A stretch of 33,948 nt of DNA from Deltaproteobacteria bacterium (lineage in GTDB: Bacteria > Desulfobacterota > Binatia > UBA12015): NCBI GenBank assembly GCA_009885395.1, contig VFKT01000218.1, positions 1 through 33,948 on the forward strand. Direction: 5' to 3'. Position 1 is the stretch's first letter. The number at the start of each line of letters is the position of its first letter. The notes under the pieces were generated by a model that did no database searches, was not told the origin of the DNA, and saw only the letters and a list, made by a program, of their open reading frames with translations. A program made the translations under genes and the position numbers. Positions 7,231 through 16,128 of this stretch are shown one piece after another.

Positions 7231-9393
7231 ATGTCACGATTTGTCTCTCTTCAGACGGTAAGCTCGCCCGCTATCCTCTCATCAAACCGGAGCGGGCTCA
7301 TCCTGGCCGCAACAATTTTTGCCCTGCTGCTTGGCAGTCGTGGCCCCGTCTGGGCACACGAGCCGGGAACGATTGCGATTGCGCTTGCCAAAGCGGCGGA
7401 CAGCGGCCCCCTCAGCTTCCTTCCTGACCTAAGGGGCAAGGGTGATACGCGACTCGACTACACCATCAAGAATGATGATCCCGAGGTAGACGCGATTATC
7501 GTCTTTCCCGCCTGTTCCTTCGAGGGCGACGGGCAGAAGCGCGAGCAGGTCTTCCAGGTGGAGAACCTCGCTGCCGTTCTCGCAGGGACCGAAAAAGCGG
7601 TACCCGTGCAGCCCGATGCTCAGTGGGGTCTTTGTCAACTCACAAAAAGTGAGCTGCCTGGGGTGTATCTGTTGCGACGTGGACAGACGTTGCGCCTGCA
7701 GATGGCGCTCGATTTTCTGCCAGGCGCCTTAGTGGGGGTTTCCGATCCGGGTAAGTCCCATCTGAGCGTGGCCGTTCATTCGTATTTCGACATGTTCGCG
7801 ATCGACCCGGACGATACGTCGGCGCTAGCCGAGGCACTGCTCCTGTCTTCGCGGCCCAAGGCCGGCGTGATCGGTGCCTACCTGAAAAAGATTTCGGCTG
7901 GTCGTCGCGGCGATGCCCGGCAGTGGTTTTCGGTTTTCTACGCGATCACCCCCGACTTGCGCGCGACGACCGGAGTGTTCCGGCGGACCACCTACGAGGA
8001 TCTTTTCCACCCGGCCAGTCTGGCCGACGATCCGGCCCTCGCGACCGGCCTCGAAGCGCAGGAAGTGGTCGACGCCGCGCAGGTCTTTGCCCTCGAGGAC
8101 TATAAAGAGCCGAAGAGAATCATCCCTGATTCGGGCCTCATCTACGATCCAGACCACTCCAGTGTGCTTCAAATCGATTCCTCAAGTGCCGGGCCCGACG
8201 GCGGTCAGGTTTGCGTTGAGGAGCGACCCGATTGTGTTCTATATCCGACACTTTGCCAGTCTGGCGGCGGCAGCATCAGCCAGGGCCCATCACCGGGGAT
8301 CGCAGGCTCGTCGGCGCAGAGCGCCAGCGCATCGCCCCGTGGAACTGCCTATGGAATCAGCGGGCAGTTCTCCGTGAAATGGACCGACCACGCCCTTCAT
8401 CCCGGATGGGGCTGGCGCGCCGTTGCTTATTGGAACAACGCCGGCACCTGGACCGAACTCGCCAGCGACTGGGTGCAGTGGGACGGCAGTTACGTCCTCA
8501 ACGTGAGTTATCCGGGCTACTCGGGCCAGAACCTGCGGGTTCAATTCCGTGCCTACAACGCATTCTTTGAGCCACGCACACAGGCTAACAATCTTTTCCG
8601 CTGGAAGAATTCAGACAAGACTAATATCTCAACCAATCACGATGAAGGGCATCACTACGCGGATTGTGACGGTGGCGCCGCCAACGGTCTCGGCGAGATG
8701 TACTTCGGCGGCTACCTGCTCTGGTCAGATATGTCTTGGAGAGGCGACATCAGCCCGCTGCGTGCCAATCCGCTGCACGTGTATTTCCCGAACACCTGGT
8801 ATAACTGCGGCACCGTCGGCGGCTCCCCCTGGAGCTGCGCCATGTGGAACGGTGATGTCTGGCTGATCGCCGCGCACGGTGTCCAGAACGACGTCGTGCA
8901 GCATGAGTTCGCCCACCAGGTGCATTACGAATTCTGGAACAACAACTTTCCGACCGGGGCCTGTCTGTCTCACAACATCTGTACGTCTTATAATGAAGGG
9001 CTCGCCCTGACCGAGGGCTACGCCGACTTCGTCCCGGCATGGATTGGTTGCAACCGTGGCGACGCGAGTTGCACGGCTAGCAATGGGACCGAGATGGAGA
9101 CCAACGCCTGCGGCAGTGCCACCAATAAAAACAACCGCGAATGGTATGTCGCCCAGACGTTTCACGACCTCTGGGATAGCCACGCCGACGGCGACGACGT
9201 GCTCTGGTACGTCAATGAAGGTTCGCCCCATAAGCTTTTCCTCAGCAACGGTCTGGCGGCCGGAGGCAGTTGTGGAGGCGGCGCCGGCGCCGTCTCGCGC
9301 GGCATGGACGACTACCAGAACATCTACCGCAACAACTGCAGCGCAGGCCACCAAGGCTATATCGACGATATTTTCGAGCAGAACCTGAATTGA
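7231..9393 (+). CDS. Secreted zinc-metalloprotease-like protein (HEXXH), family unclear
   Basis: Strong Shine-Dalgarno (AGGAGGAAACGCC-ATG); signal-peptide-like N-terminus; HEFAH (8902-8916) followed by NEGLALTEGYADF, a gluzincin-like third-ligand region. Confidence 0.82.
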   Translation: MSRFVSLQTVSSPAILSSNRSGLILAATIFALLLGSRGPVWAHEPGTIAIALAKAADSGPLSFLPDLRGKGDTRLDYTIKNDDPEVDAIIVFPACSFEGDGQKREQVFQVENLAAVLAGTEKAVPVQPDAQWGLCQLTKSELPGVYLLRRGQTLRLQMALDFLPGALVGVSDPGKSHLSVAVHSYFDMFAIDPDDTSALAEALLLSSRPKAGVIGAYLKKISAGRRGDARQWFSVFYAITPDLRATTGVFRRTTYEDLFHPASLADDPALATGLEAQEVVDAAQVFALEDYKEPKRIIPDSGLIYDPDHSSVLQIDSSSAGPDGGQVCVEERPDCVLYPTLCQSGGGSISQGPSPGIAGSSAQSASASPRGTAYGISGQFSVKWTDHALHPGWGWRAVAYWNNAGTWTELASDWVQWDGSYVLNVSYPGYSGQNLRVQFRAYNAFFEPRTQANNLFRWKNSDKTNISTNHDEGHHYADCDGGAANGLGEMYFGGYLLWSDMSWRGDISPLRANPLHVYFPNTWYNCGTVGGSPWSCAMWNGDVWLIAAHGVQNDVVQHEFAHQVHYEFWNNNFPTGACLSHNICTSYNEGLALTEGYADFVPAWIGCNRGDASCTASNGTEMETNACGSATNKNNREWYVAQTFHDLWDSHADGDDVLWYVNEGSPHKLFLSNGLAAGGSCGGGAGAVSRGMDDYQNIYRNNCSAGHQGYIDDIFEQNLN

Positions 9394-9504
9394 GGTTGAC
9401 GCTTGCGTGGCTGGGGGGCTCGATGGCTTGGCGACAGAATCAGGCGGAGCAGGCGCGCTCTGGCTGCGGGAGGATAGGGGATGAGAGCCGAGCCGGTTGG
9501 CCGT

Positions 9505-9984
9505 CTAGCCGTGCGTCATCTTCATCTGCTCCCCCGATTTGAGTTTGCCGCCGGCGTCGATCCAGCCCTTGAAGACAGCCGGCGCGTCGCGTTTGGGGTT
9601 GTAGACGTCCTCTTCCGAGGACCAGAGGCCGCCGCCGGCGTAGGTCAGGCGCGACCAGTTGGGAAAACGAAAGGGCGTGCCGTCGGGCTTGAACGGTGCC
9701 GGAAACTCGTTCCAGACCTCCCAGACGACAGCGCCCCTATCCTCGTCGATCACCGACCAGCCCTCCGGGAAGGTCATGGTCGGGAAGGGGGCCATGACGC
9801 CAACGATCCAGTTCTTGATGACTTCGCGGCCGTGCATTTCGCCATAGGCGTGCTCGATATACTGCGCGTCCTCGGTGAAAAGTGCTGCCCAGCTGGACCA
9901 GTCGCCGCTGCACGAGGCCTCGTCACGCACTTTTTTGTAATGCTCAAAGGCTTTCCGCAATTCGTCGCGCGAGAATCTCTTCAT
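9505..9984 (-). CDS. SnoaL-like / NTF2-like polyketide-cyclase-fold protein
   Basis: About 159 aa: AFEHYKKVRDEASCSGDWSSWAALFTEDAQYIEHAYGEMHGREVIKNWI... has the SnoaL-like pattern. Confidence 0.75.
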   Translation of the reverse strand: MKRFSRDELRKAFEHYKKVRDEASCSGDWSSWAALFTEDAQYIEHAYGEMHGREVIKNWIVGVMAPFPTMTFPEGWSVIDEDRGAVVWEVWNEFPAPFKPDGTPFRFPNWSRLTYAGGGLWSSEEDVYNPKRDAPAVFKGWIDAGGKLKSGEQMKMTHG

Positions 9985-10168
9985 CCCGGTATCCTCCGAT
10001 CGTCTCGGGTGGGCTATCATGATCTGTCCGGTTTCGGGAGTCGCGCGATCGCCGCCTCTGCGGGATGATGCTGCTGCTGCAGACCCGTTGGGGCTTGAGC
10101 GGCGGAAATCGGTGCCAGGATGCCACGCAGTTGACAGCGGCGGCTGCGGCGGCAATGAGCATGGCCGC

Positions 10169-10900
10169 ATGACTGAGCTCGTTACCCCGATCCCTATCGC
10201 TGCCACATCGTGTCCGTGGGACGGGGTGCGCTCGCTGGGTGGGCCGCCCAACGTCAAATGGTGCGAAGAAACGCTTTGCGCCTGGGCGGCCGAGCCTGCC
10301 AATACCTGGTCGAATCTCGCCTATTTCGTGGTGGCCCTGATTCTTTGGAGGATGGCGCGGCGCGAGCCCGGCCAAACGCTGCAGTTCTTCGCCCCAGCGG
10401 TGTTCCTGGTCGGACTCGGTTCGATCGTCTACCACGCCTCGGTCGCTTTCGTCACGCAGGTTGGCGATTTCGCCGGCATGTACGTCTTCTTCATGTTGCT
10501 GGTCGTGCTCAACGGCGTGCGGCTTGGGGTGGTGTCGGCGCCCTCCACCTTCGCCTGGCTCTGGAGCCTGGTCGCACTCTTCACGGTACTTACGGTCGTC
10601 GTGGCGAAGGCGACCGCCTTCCCGGTGCAGGGTATCATCGGTATTCTAATTCTTGTCGTGTTGCTTACCGAAGCGTTGGCCAGTCGGCGGGAAGGCGGCA
10701 CGACCGCGCATGGTCAGCTTTTCGCGGGATTGGCCTTGATGGCGATTGCAGGCGTTTTCTCAGGCGCCGATGTGTCCCGCACCTGGTGTGATCCTACCGG
10801 CCATTTCTGGCAGGGGCACGCCATCTGGCATGTGTTTTCGGCGCTGGGGATGATCCCGACCTATCTCCACTACCGCCAGTTCCGGCACCAATTTGTCTGA
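10169..10900 (+). CDS. Ceramidase-family (CREST-like) multi-pass membrane protein
   Basis: VKWCEETLCAWAAEPANTWSNLAYF, GSIVYHASVAF, and CDPTGHFWQGHAIWHVFSALG motifs; multiple predicted TM segments. Confidence 0.85.
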   Translation: MTELVTPIPIAATSCPWDGVRSLGGPPNVKWCEETLCAWAAEPANTWSNLAYFVVALILWRMARREPGQTLQFFAPAVFLVGLGSIVYHASVAFVTQVGDFAGMYVFFMLLVVLNGVRLGVVSAPSTFAWLWSLVALFTVLTVVVAKATAFPVQGIIGILILVVLLTEALASRREGGTTAHGQLFAGLALMAIAGVFSGADVSRTWCDPTGHFWQGHAIWHVFSALGMIPTYLHYRQFRHQFV

Positions 10901-10933
10901 GCGCAGCGCCGCCCCGAGTGTCGTGCGTCAGAC
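10895..10933. terminator. Candidate bidirectional terminator hairpin between convergent genes
   Basis: GTCTGA(G)CGCA ... TGCGTCAGAC inverted repeat, 10 bp with one bulged G; the arms contain both stop codons. No U-tract. Confidence 0.4.
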
Positions 10934-12169
10934 CTCGCTGGCGACGTCGAAGCGTTGCATATAGGCGGCGAAGGCCGCGCGTTGCTCGTCGAGATTCAGG
11001 CCCGTATCGCTGAAAGAATAGCGGTGCCCCCCGTGCGCCCCGTGCTTCTGGGCGGCGAGATGCGTATCGATGCGCCGAGCGAAGTCTTCGCGGAACGGCT
11101 GCCCCCAGTCGGCGTAGAGGCGCCGCACGGTGCCGACCGGGTCGCGTACCAGATCCAGGTAGCGCACGTCTTTCACACGATCGGCAGGAATCAGGCCCCG
11201 GTCGAGCTGTTGCAGCACACGCTGGAGCAGGAAGCTGAAACCAAAGGCGATTTGAGCAACCCGCGAGGGGTAGTCGACGTGGTCTGAGCGCATCCGTTGC
11301 AGCGTCCCCATCAGATTTCCGAGCGAGCCGATGACGCGCAGCGGATCTCGATGCGTCACGACGACGCGAGCGTCGGGGTATTCGGCGAAGAGGTTTGGCA
11401 GATGGGCCAGGTGGCTTGGCGCCTTCAGCACCCAGCGGCCCGGATGTCGATATTGCAGGAGTTGCAGCATCCGGCGGTGGTACGCGTAGGCGGGTGTCAA
11501 ATCCGTCGTCCCGTTCCAGATGGCGTAACTCGGGATGTTGAACTCGCCGACGAACATATCGCTACGGAATTCGTGGGCGAAAATATAGATGCACTCGGTT
11601 GGCATATCGGCTGCCAGATCGTGCATTTGCGGAAACGCCGCATCGGCTTCCGCCATCACCGTGATCTCACGCCGCACCTGCTCGATCCGGGGATCCGTTT
11701 TGTAGCTCGCTGTTTCTGGCGGCGGACACGAATACATCAGTTCCCATTGCATCGGGACCCGGTTCTCGGGATCGAGGGCGAGAAGATCGTGCAGCAGCGT
11801 CGTGCCGCTGCGCCCAAGGCCGGTGATGAAGATGGGCGCGTCGATCCGTTCGTCCGAAATCGCCAGATGCTGCCGGCGTGCTGCTTCCATCTGCAAGCGG
11901 TTCTGCAGGATGCGCTGGATCTCGGCGCGGGCGAGGATCCGCCCGACCAGGGTGAGGCGGGCTTCTTTTTCCAGCGCATCGAGCAAGGTAGCCAGTCCGC
12001 TGCGGAAGCCGTCATTTCCAAAATCAGAGACAGCGGTGTTGCGGACCGCCGCCGCGAGCAGATCCTCGAGGTCGAGCGGCACCAGCGAACGCCCGTCGTC
12101 ACCGAGGTTTGCCCCCAGCCCGTTGAAGGCATCGACCCATGTCGGTCGGGATTGCGGTTGCCAAGCCAT
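10928..12169 (-). CDS. Sulfotransferase family protein
   Basis: PAPS 5'-phosphosulfate loop ITGLGRSGTTLLHDLLALDPENR; 3'-phosphate region RVVVTHRDPLRVIGSLGNL. Confidence 0.9.
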   Translation of the reverse strand: MAWQPQSRPTWVDAFNGLGANLGDDGRSLVPLDLEDLLAAAVRNTAVSDFGNDGFRSGLATLLDALEKEARLTLVGRILARAEIQRILQNRLQMEAARRQHLAISDERIDAPIFITGLGRSGTTLLHDLLALDPENRVPMQWELMYSCPPPETASYKTDPRIEQVRREITVMAEADAAFPQMHDLAADMPTECIYIFAHEFRSDMFVGEFNIPSYAIWNGTTDLTPAYAYHRRMLQLLQYRHPGRWVLKAPSHLAHLPNLFAEYPDARVVVTHRDPLRVIGSLGNLMGTLQRMRSDHVDYPSRVAQIAFGFSFLLQRVLQQLDRGLIPADRVKDVRYLDLVRDPVGTVRRLYADWGQPFREDFARRIDTHLAAQKHGAHGGHRYSFSDTGLNLDEQRAAFAAYMQRFDVASEV

Positions 12170-12189
12170 TGCCGGTCTTTCCTCTTGGC

Positions 12190-13314
12190 TCAGCGAGCGA
12201 GTGCGGCGAGAGTGGTCAGCTCGCTGGTCGGGATCGGCGCGTTGGGCGCCAGCACCCAGCGCAAGAGCATCTGACCTGTCAGGCGTCCGCCGGTATCAAG
12301 CCAGTTTGGTACGCCCGGATCCTCGGCGGCAATCACGATGTGCCAGGTGCCGTCCTCGTTGCACGTGGCACGGCCGTTGTTGGTGCAGGTGCTGGCGAAA
12401 CGGTAATCGTAGGATTCGGCCCAGGGGTTCACCAGCACCAGCCCCCAATAACAGAAGGCGCGTTTCGGCGGCCTGATCTTGATCTTGAGAGCCTGCCCCG
12501 GTTCGAGTTGGAAGCGTGCGCCCATATAGGCCATATCGGTATCGCAATGGGTATCGACTTCGGCCTCCTGTGCTTCCACGTGGGCGCTGCCGGGAGCGCC
12601 GTGGAAAGCATTGACGCTGGAGGCTGAGCCGGCCCACATCGCGATGCAGGTCCGTACCACGAAAAGCATGAAGCTTGCGGCCAGTTCGAGCTTGGCGATG
12701 AAATCGTCCGGCATCAGCCGGGGTGGCTCGATGGGCGGGCCCAGCCGCTCCATGTGTAGCCGGGCCGGGCGTTGCCGACCCTTGTCGATAAAGGTTTCGC
12801 GGATCGCCAGGTGCTGGGTGCGGGGTTCGAGCTTGATCCAGTTGCCGGGATGCGGCGTGGCGCTGATGATGATCTCGAAATCGCCGTTGGCGGCCAGTTC
12901 GAACTGGTCGATATGAGCCTGGGTGAGGGTGCCTGTGGGCTCGCTGCCGGCCGATCCCCAATGGAAGATATCGGTGCCGAAAGTGAAGCCGACATAGGGG
13001 GCCTCGCCGCGGTTGCCGGAAAGCCGATAGGTTTCGGCAGCGTCGAGCACGCAAAAATGGTAGTTCAGGTCGGGGTTGTCGACGATGAATTTGCGGTACG
13101 CGTCCTGCTGCAGGAAGAGTACCGGATGCAGCGGATCGTTTTTTTCGACCACCCAATCGAGTGCGATCGAGGCGATGCGGGTCGCCCAGCGGAAGCCTTC
13201 TGCCCAATCCTGTGGCGAACCGGGGTGCTGGGCGGCAACGATCAGCGAGGCGACTTCGCGTTGGGCGTCGAGCCAATGTTGGTGGGCCTGCGAGAGCCTT
13301 GCGGTTGAATCCAT
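12190..13314 (-). CDS. DUF1214 domain-containing protein
   Basis: C-terminal LEPGQALKIKIRPPKRAFCYWGLVLVNPWAESYDYR...NEDGTWHIVIAAEDPGVPNWLDTGG matches the DUF1214 pattern; start taken at ATG 13314. Confidence 0.78.
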   Translation of the reverse strand: MDSTARLSQAHQHWLDAQREVASLIVAAQHPGSPQDWAEGFRWATRIASIALDWVVEKNDPLHPVLFLQQDAYRKFIVDNPDLNYHFCVLDAAETYRLSGNRGEAPYVGFTFGTDIFHWGSAGSEPTGTLTQAHIDQFELAANGDFEIIISATPHPGNWIKLEPRTQHLAIRETFIDKGRQRPARLHMERLGPPIEPPRLMPDDFIAKLELAASFMLFVVRTCIAMWAGSASSVNAFHGAPGSAHVEAQEAEVDTHCDTDMAYMGARFQLEPGQALKIKIRPPKRAFCYWGLVLVNPWAESYDYRFASTCTNNGRATCNEDGTWHIVIAAEDPGVPNWLDTGGRLTGQMLLRWVLAPNAPIPTSELTTLAALAR

Positions 13315-13496
13315 GGTGGCAACAGAGCAATTTGCGTTGCCTCGGGCAAATCCCGGAGCGCGGCAGCGGCGCGTCACGCGGGTGGGTGTGGTGGTCGGCG
13401 TGCAGAGCGCCGGGATGCGCGCCCTCAGGAGGGTGGGACTGAAGGAGATATATGCGGCTGTAGATCTGGGCGCAGCTTGATCAGCGAGGCCGGCCC

Positions 13497-14261
13497 TCAG
13501 CCCGGGCGAGGCAGCAGCGCGTCGCCGAGCGGATCGCACGCGACGCGATCCGCGCTCGAATCATCGAGCACGGCGTCAACGATACGCCGCGCGGCCTCTT
13601 CGGGCGAGGTGGTGAGGGATTCGACCGACTGTCGTCCCGCTTGGAAATCGTGGGCGAGACCGGCGTAGCCTTCGATCGTCGCCCCCTCGGGCAGGTGGGC
13701 TGAGCCCGCCAGCATATCGGTCGCGATCGGGCCGGGCAGCACCTCGAGGACGCGGATCCCAAACGGCGCCACCTCGGCACGCAGGGATTCGCCAAGCGCT
13801 GCAACCGCAGCCTTGCTGGCTCGGTAAAGCCCATAAAAAGGAACGCCCATCAATAACGAGGACGAGGTGATGTTGCAGATCACGCCGCCACCGCTGGCAC
13901 GAAGCACGGGCAAGGCGCGGCGCGTCACTTCGAAGAGCCCAAAGACGTTGGTTTCGAAGGTTTTTCGCCAGTCCGTCAACGATTGTGCTTCGACCGGCAG
14001 CATCGCGGTGTCGACGCCGGCGTTGTTGATGAGCACGCGCAGTCCGTCGGGGATGGCGATTGTCTCGGGTCGGTCAACATCAAGTCGCAGCAGCCGAAGT
14101 CGACCGCCACTCGCAGCCGCCAGGCCCGGCAGCGCGCCGCCCGCCCCGGGATCGCGCATGGTCGCAACGACCTCGAAGCCACGCCCGGCCAACTCAAGGG
14201 CAAGCGCTCGCCCCAGGCCGCGGCTGGCTCCCGTCACGAGGGCCAGGCCCTCGGGTTTCAT
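13497..14261 (-). CDS. Short-chain dehydrogenase/reductase (SDR)
   Basis: TGASRGLGRALA cofactor motif, LINNAG, and YGLYRASKAAV active site. Confidence 0.93.
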   Translation of the reverse strand: MKPEGLALVTGASRGLGRALALELAGRGFEVVATMRDPGAGGALPGLAAASGGRLRLLRLDVDRPETIAIPDGLRVLINNAGVDTAMLPVEAQSLTDWRKTFETNVFGLFEVTRRALPVLRASGGGVICNITSSSLLMGVPFYGLYRASKAAVAALGESLRAEVAPFGIRVLEVLPGPIATDMLAGSAHLPEGATIEGYAGLAHDFQAGRQSVESLTTSPEEAARRIVDAVLDDSSADRVACDPLGDALLPRPG

Positions 14262-14425
14262 TGGCGAGGCCCCTTCGTCACCGGGATCGCAAACGGCTCC
14301 GGCCTCGCGGTCGCACTGATCGCTCGGTCCATTCGCGGGACTCCTCCGTCACTGGGACCGCAGACGTGCGCGGCCTCGTGGTCGCACGGATCGCGGGGCT
14401 CATTCGCCGTTAGCGGGACGGTGCC
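14259..14425. repeat. Imperfect 71-bp tandem direct repeat (2 full copies plus a partial third)
   Basis: CATT anchors at 14259, 14330 and 14401; copies 14259-14329 and 14330-14400 align without gaps at 53/71 positions (by hand). Confidence 0.85.
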
Positions 14426-14433
14426 TGCCGCTT

Positions 14434-15849
14434 TCACGCGCAATCGCCTTTGAGCACGAGGCGCAGATCTTCGGCCAGGGCGCGCAGCCGTTCGCCTTCT
14501 CCCCCGCCGATGCCGGCAAGACCCGGGATGACCCGCCCGACGAGATGTGCCTCGGCTTCGGCTGGCGCGTTGCGCCGAGTGATGGCTTCGACTTCCCAGG
14601 CGCGCAACGCCAAGGCTTTGTTTGTCGAGGCGCCCTTGCCGGGGCCGTGCTCGAGCGCCGAGCGCAGCGCCGCGGCGAGTTCGAAGCCGCGCAGGCGCGG
14701 CTGACTGCGTTCGTCGAAGCCGAGGCCTGAGACCTCCTCACCGAAGAGGCGACCCTTCACCCGGACCGGTCCAGTCCAATATTCGATCGGAAAGCGGTGC
14801 GCTGGGGCTTCGACAAGCACTTCCGATTCCAGGTCGAGCTCCCATTCAGGTACGACCAGGCGATAGCGACGCGGGAACCAGCGGGGACCTTCGGTGAGCA
14901 TCATGGGGGCGCGCACGATGCCGGGACTGCGTACGAAGTCTGGAATTCGTAGATCGACGCGATGGGTCGCGCGCAGTTCGTGCGTCGGTCCGGGGCCCTG
15001 CGCCGAGAGCCCGGTCCAGGGCACGATCGCGTTGTCGCGGTCGCGCTGGAACTGATGGAAGCAGCTCATATCCCAGCCCGAATCGAGCTGGATCACGCGC
15101 CATTCGTTGCGGTAGCGTGCGACGTCGGTGCCCTGGTGTTTTGTAAAATCATCGACTGCCCATTGGCGATCGATCCAGCCGATTTCACCGCGCACCTCTT
15201 CGTCAAACACTGGCGCGTCGCCGCCGGTTGCACCCGGCCAGGCGACGCGTCCGCGCATCGAGAGGCCGCTTTGAAAATACGAGAAGGTGCGCGGTTCGCC
15301 GAGGAACATCATCTCGCCATCCAGCAATCGGCCGCCAATTGGTGCGGGGGGGCGATTGGAGTCGATATCAAGTTCAAGCGCCATCGGAGAGCCGTGGTGA
15401 TCGACGCCCTCGAGTTCGAGGTGCCAGGCAAACGGCAGCAGGGCGCCGCTCGAATCGCGACGGTTTTCCCAGCGGCAGCGGCCGGGTGTGCCGCGGTAGT
15501 CAAGTGCGAGGTGATCGTCGGCGGTGCGCAGTTTGCCCGCTGCTTCGCCGGGCGCGTGGGGGTGGTCGAAATCGGTGAAGGTGCCGTAATGGCCGGTCGC
15601 GCAATCGAAGAGGGCGAAGGAGAGGAAGCTGAAGCGCAAGGCACCGGCGAGCAGGCGGGCGTCGGTGACCACCGCCATGAAGGCGAGTTCGCGATCGGTC
15701 GAGACGCCGCGCAGGAAGCCGTCGACGAAATAGGTCTGGACGCCGAGCTTGCGGCTGTCCCCATCGCAGTCGGGGAAGGTGAACCAGCTGGGGTCGCCCC
15801 AATCGGGGAGGAAGGGGTAGCGGAGCTTGCCGGGAGTTTTTGGCGACAT
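14434..15849 (-). CDS. AttH / CrtC (carotenoid 1,2-hydratase-like, lipocalin-like) family protein
   Basis: GEIGWIDRQWAV resembles the G-W-x-D-R-Q-W signature of AttH/CrtC-like proteins, with overall beta-rich pattern; family call tentative. Confidence 0.55.
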   Translation of the reverse strand: MSPKTPGKLRYPFLPDWGDPSWFTFPDCDGDSRKLGVQTYFVDGFLRGVSTDRELAFMAVVTDARLLAGALRFSFLSFALFDCATGHYGTFTDFDHPHAPGEAAGKLRTADDHLALDYRGTPGRCRWENRRDSSGALLPFAWHLELEGVDHHGSPMALELDIDSNRPPAPIGGRLLDGEMMFLGEPRTFSYFQSGLSMRGRVAWPGATGGDAPVFDEEVRGEIGWIDRQWAVDDFTKHQGTDVARYRNEWRVIQLDSGWDMSCFHQFQRDRDNAIVPWTGLSAQGPGPTHELRATHRVDLRIPDFVRSPGIVRAPMMLTEGPRWFPRRYRLVVPEWELDLESEVLVEAPAHRFPIEYWTGPVRVKGRLFGEEVSGLGFDERSQPRLRGFELAAALRSALEHGPGKGASTNKALALRAWEVEAITRRNAPAEAEAHLVGRVIPGLAGIGGGEGERLRALAEDLRLVLKGDCA

Positions 15850-15930
15850 TGGGATCCCGCTATCTCATGCCCTGCGCTGCGGCCAGCGGGTGGTGTGTGA
15901 TGATGCAGCCGGCAGAAGAAGGAGGCCCCG

Positions 15931-16119
15931 ATGGCAACGACCGTGCTGCGTCGCTCTAATCTCGATGAGGCCGGCTGCGGCCTCAAGCTCGGAGTCGAGG
16001 GGAAAAGCAGCGCCTCGGTCGAGCCCGACGTGAACGATCCCTGGTCGCAAGGCAGCGCCATGGTGACGCCCAACGTGCGGGCCAGGCTGCGGGCCATTTG
16101 CGAGCGCGGTGGCCGGTGA
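15931..16119 (+). CDS. Small hypothetical protein (62 aa)
   Basis: ATG preceded by AGAAGGAGGCCCCG, a strong, well-spaced Shine-Dalgarno; sits in an otherwise empty intergenic gap. Confidence 0.5.
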   Translation: MATTVLRRSNLDEAGCGLKLGVEGKSSASVEPDVNDPWSQGSAMVTPNVRARLRAICERGGR

Positions 16120-16128
16120 CGCTCTCCC

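Noticed and set aside
13332-13351. TTGCC-tcg-GGCAA palindrome upstream of the DUF1214-type gene
   Set aside because: Short (5 bp) and expected by chance in this base composition; not strong enough to call an operator.
13441-13463. Near-perfect SD followed by ATG CGG CTG TAG (GAAGGAGATATATGCGGCTGTAG)
   Set aside because: Only three sense codons; likely chance, although it resembles a minimal ORF. No supporting downstream gene on the plus strand.
14962-15900. 312-aa plus-strand ORF
   Set aside because: Antisense to the AttH/CrtC-like CDS; no recognisable motif, no SD.
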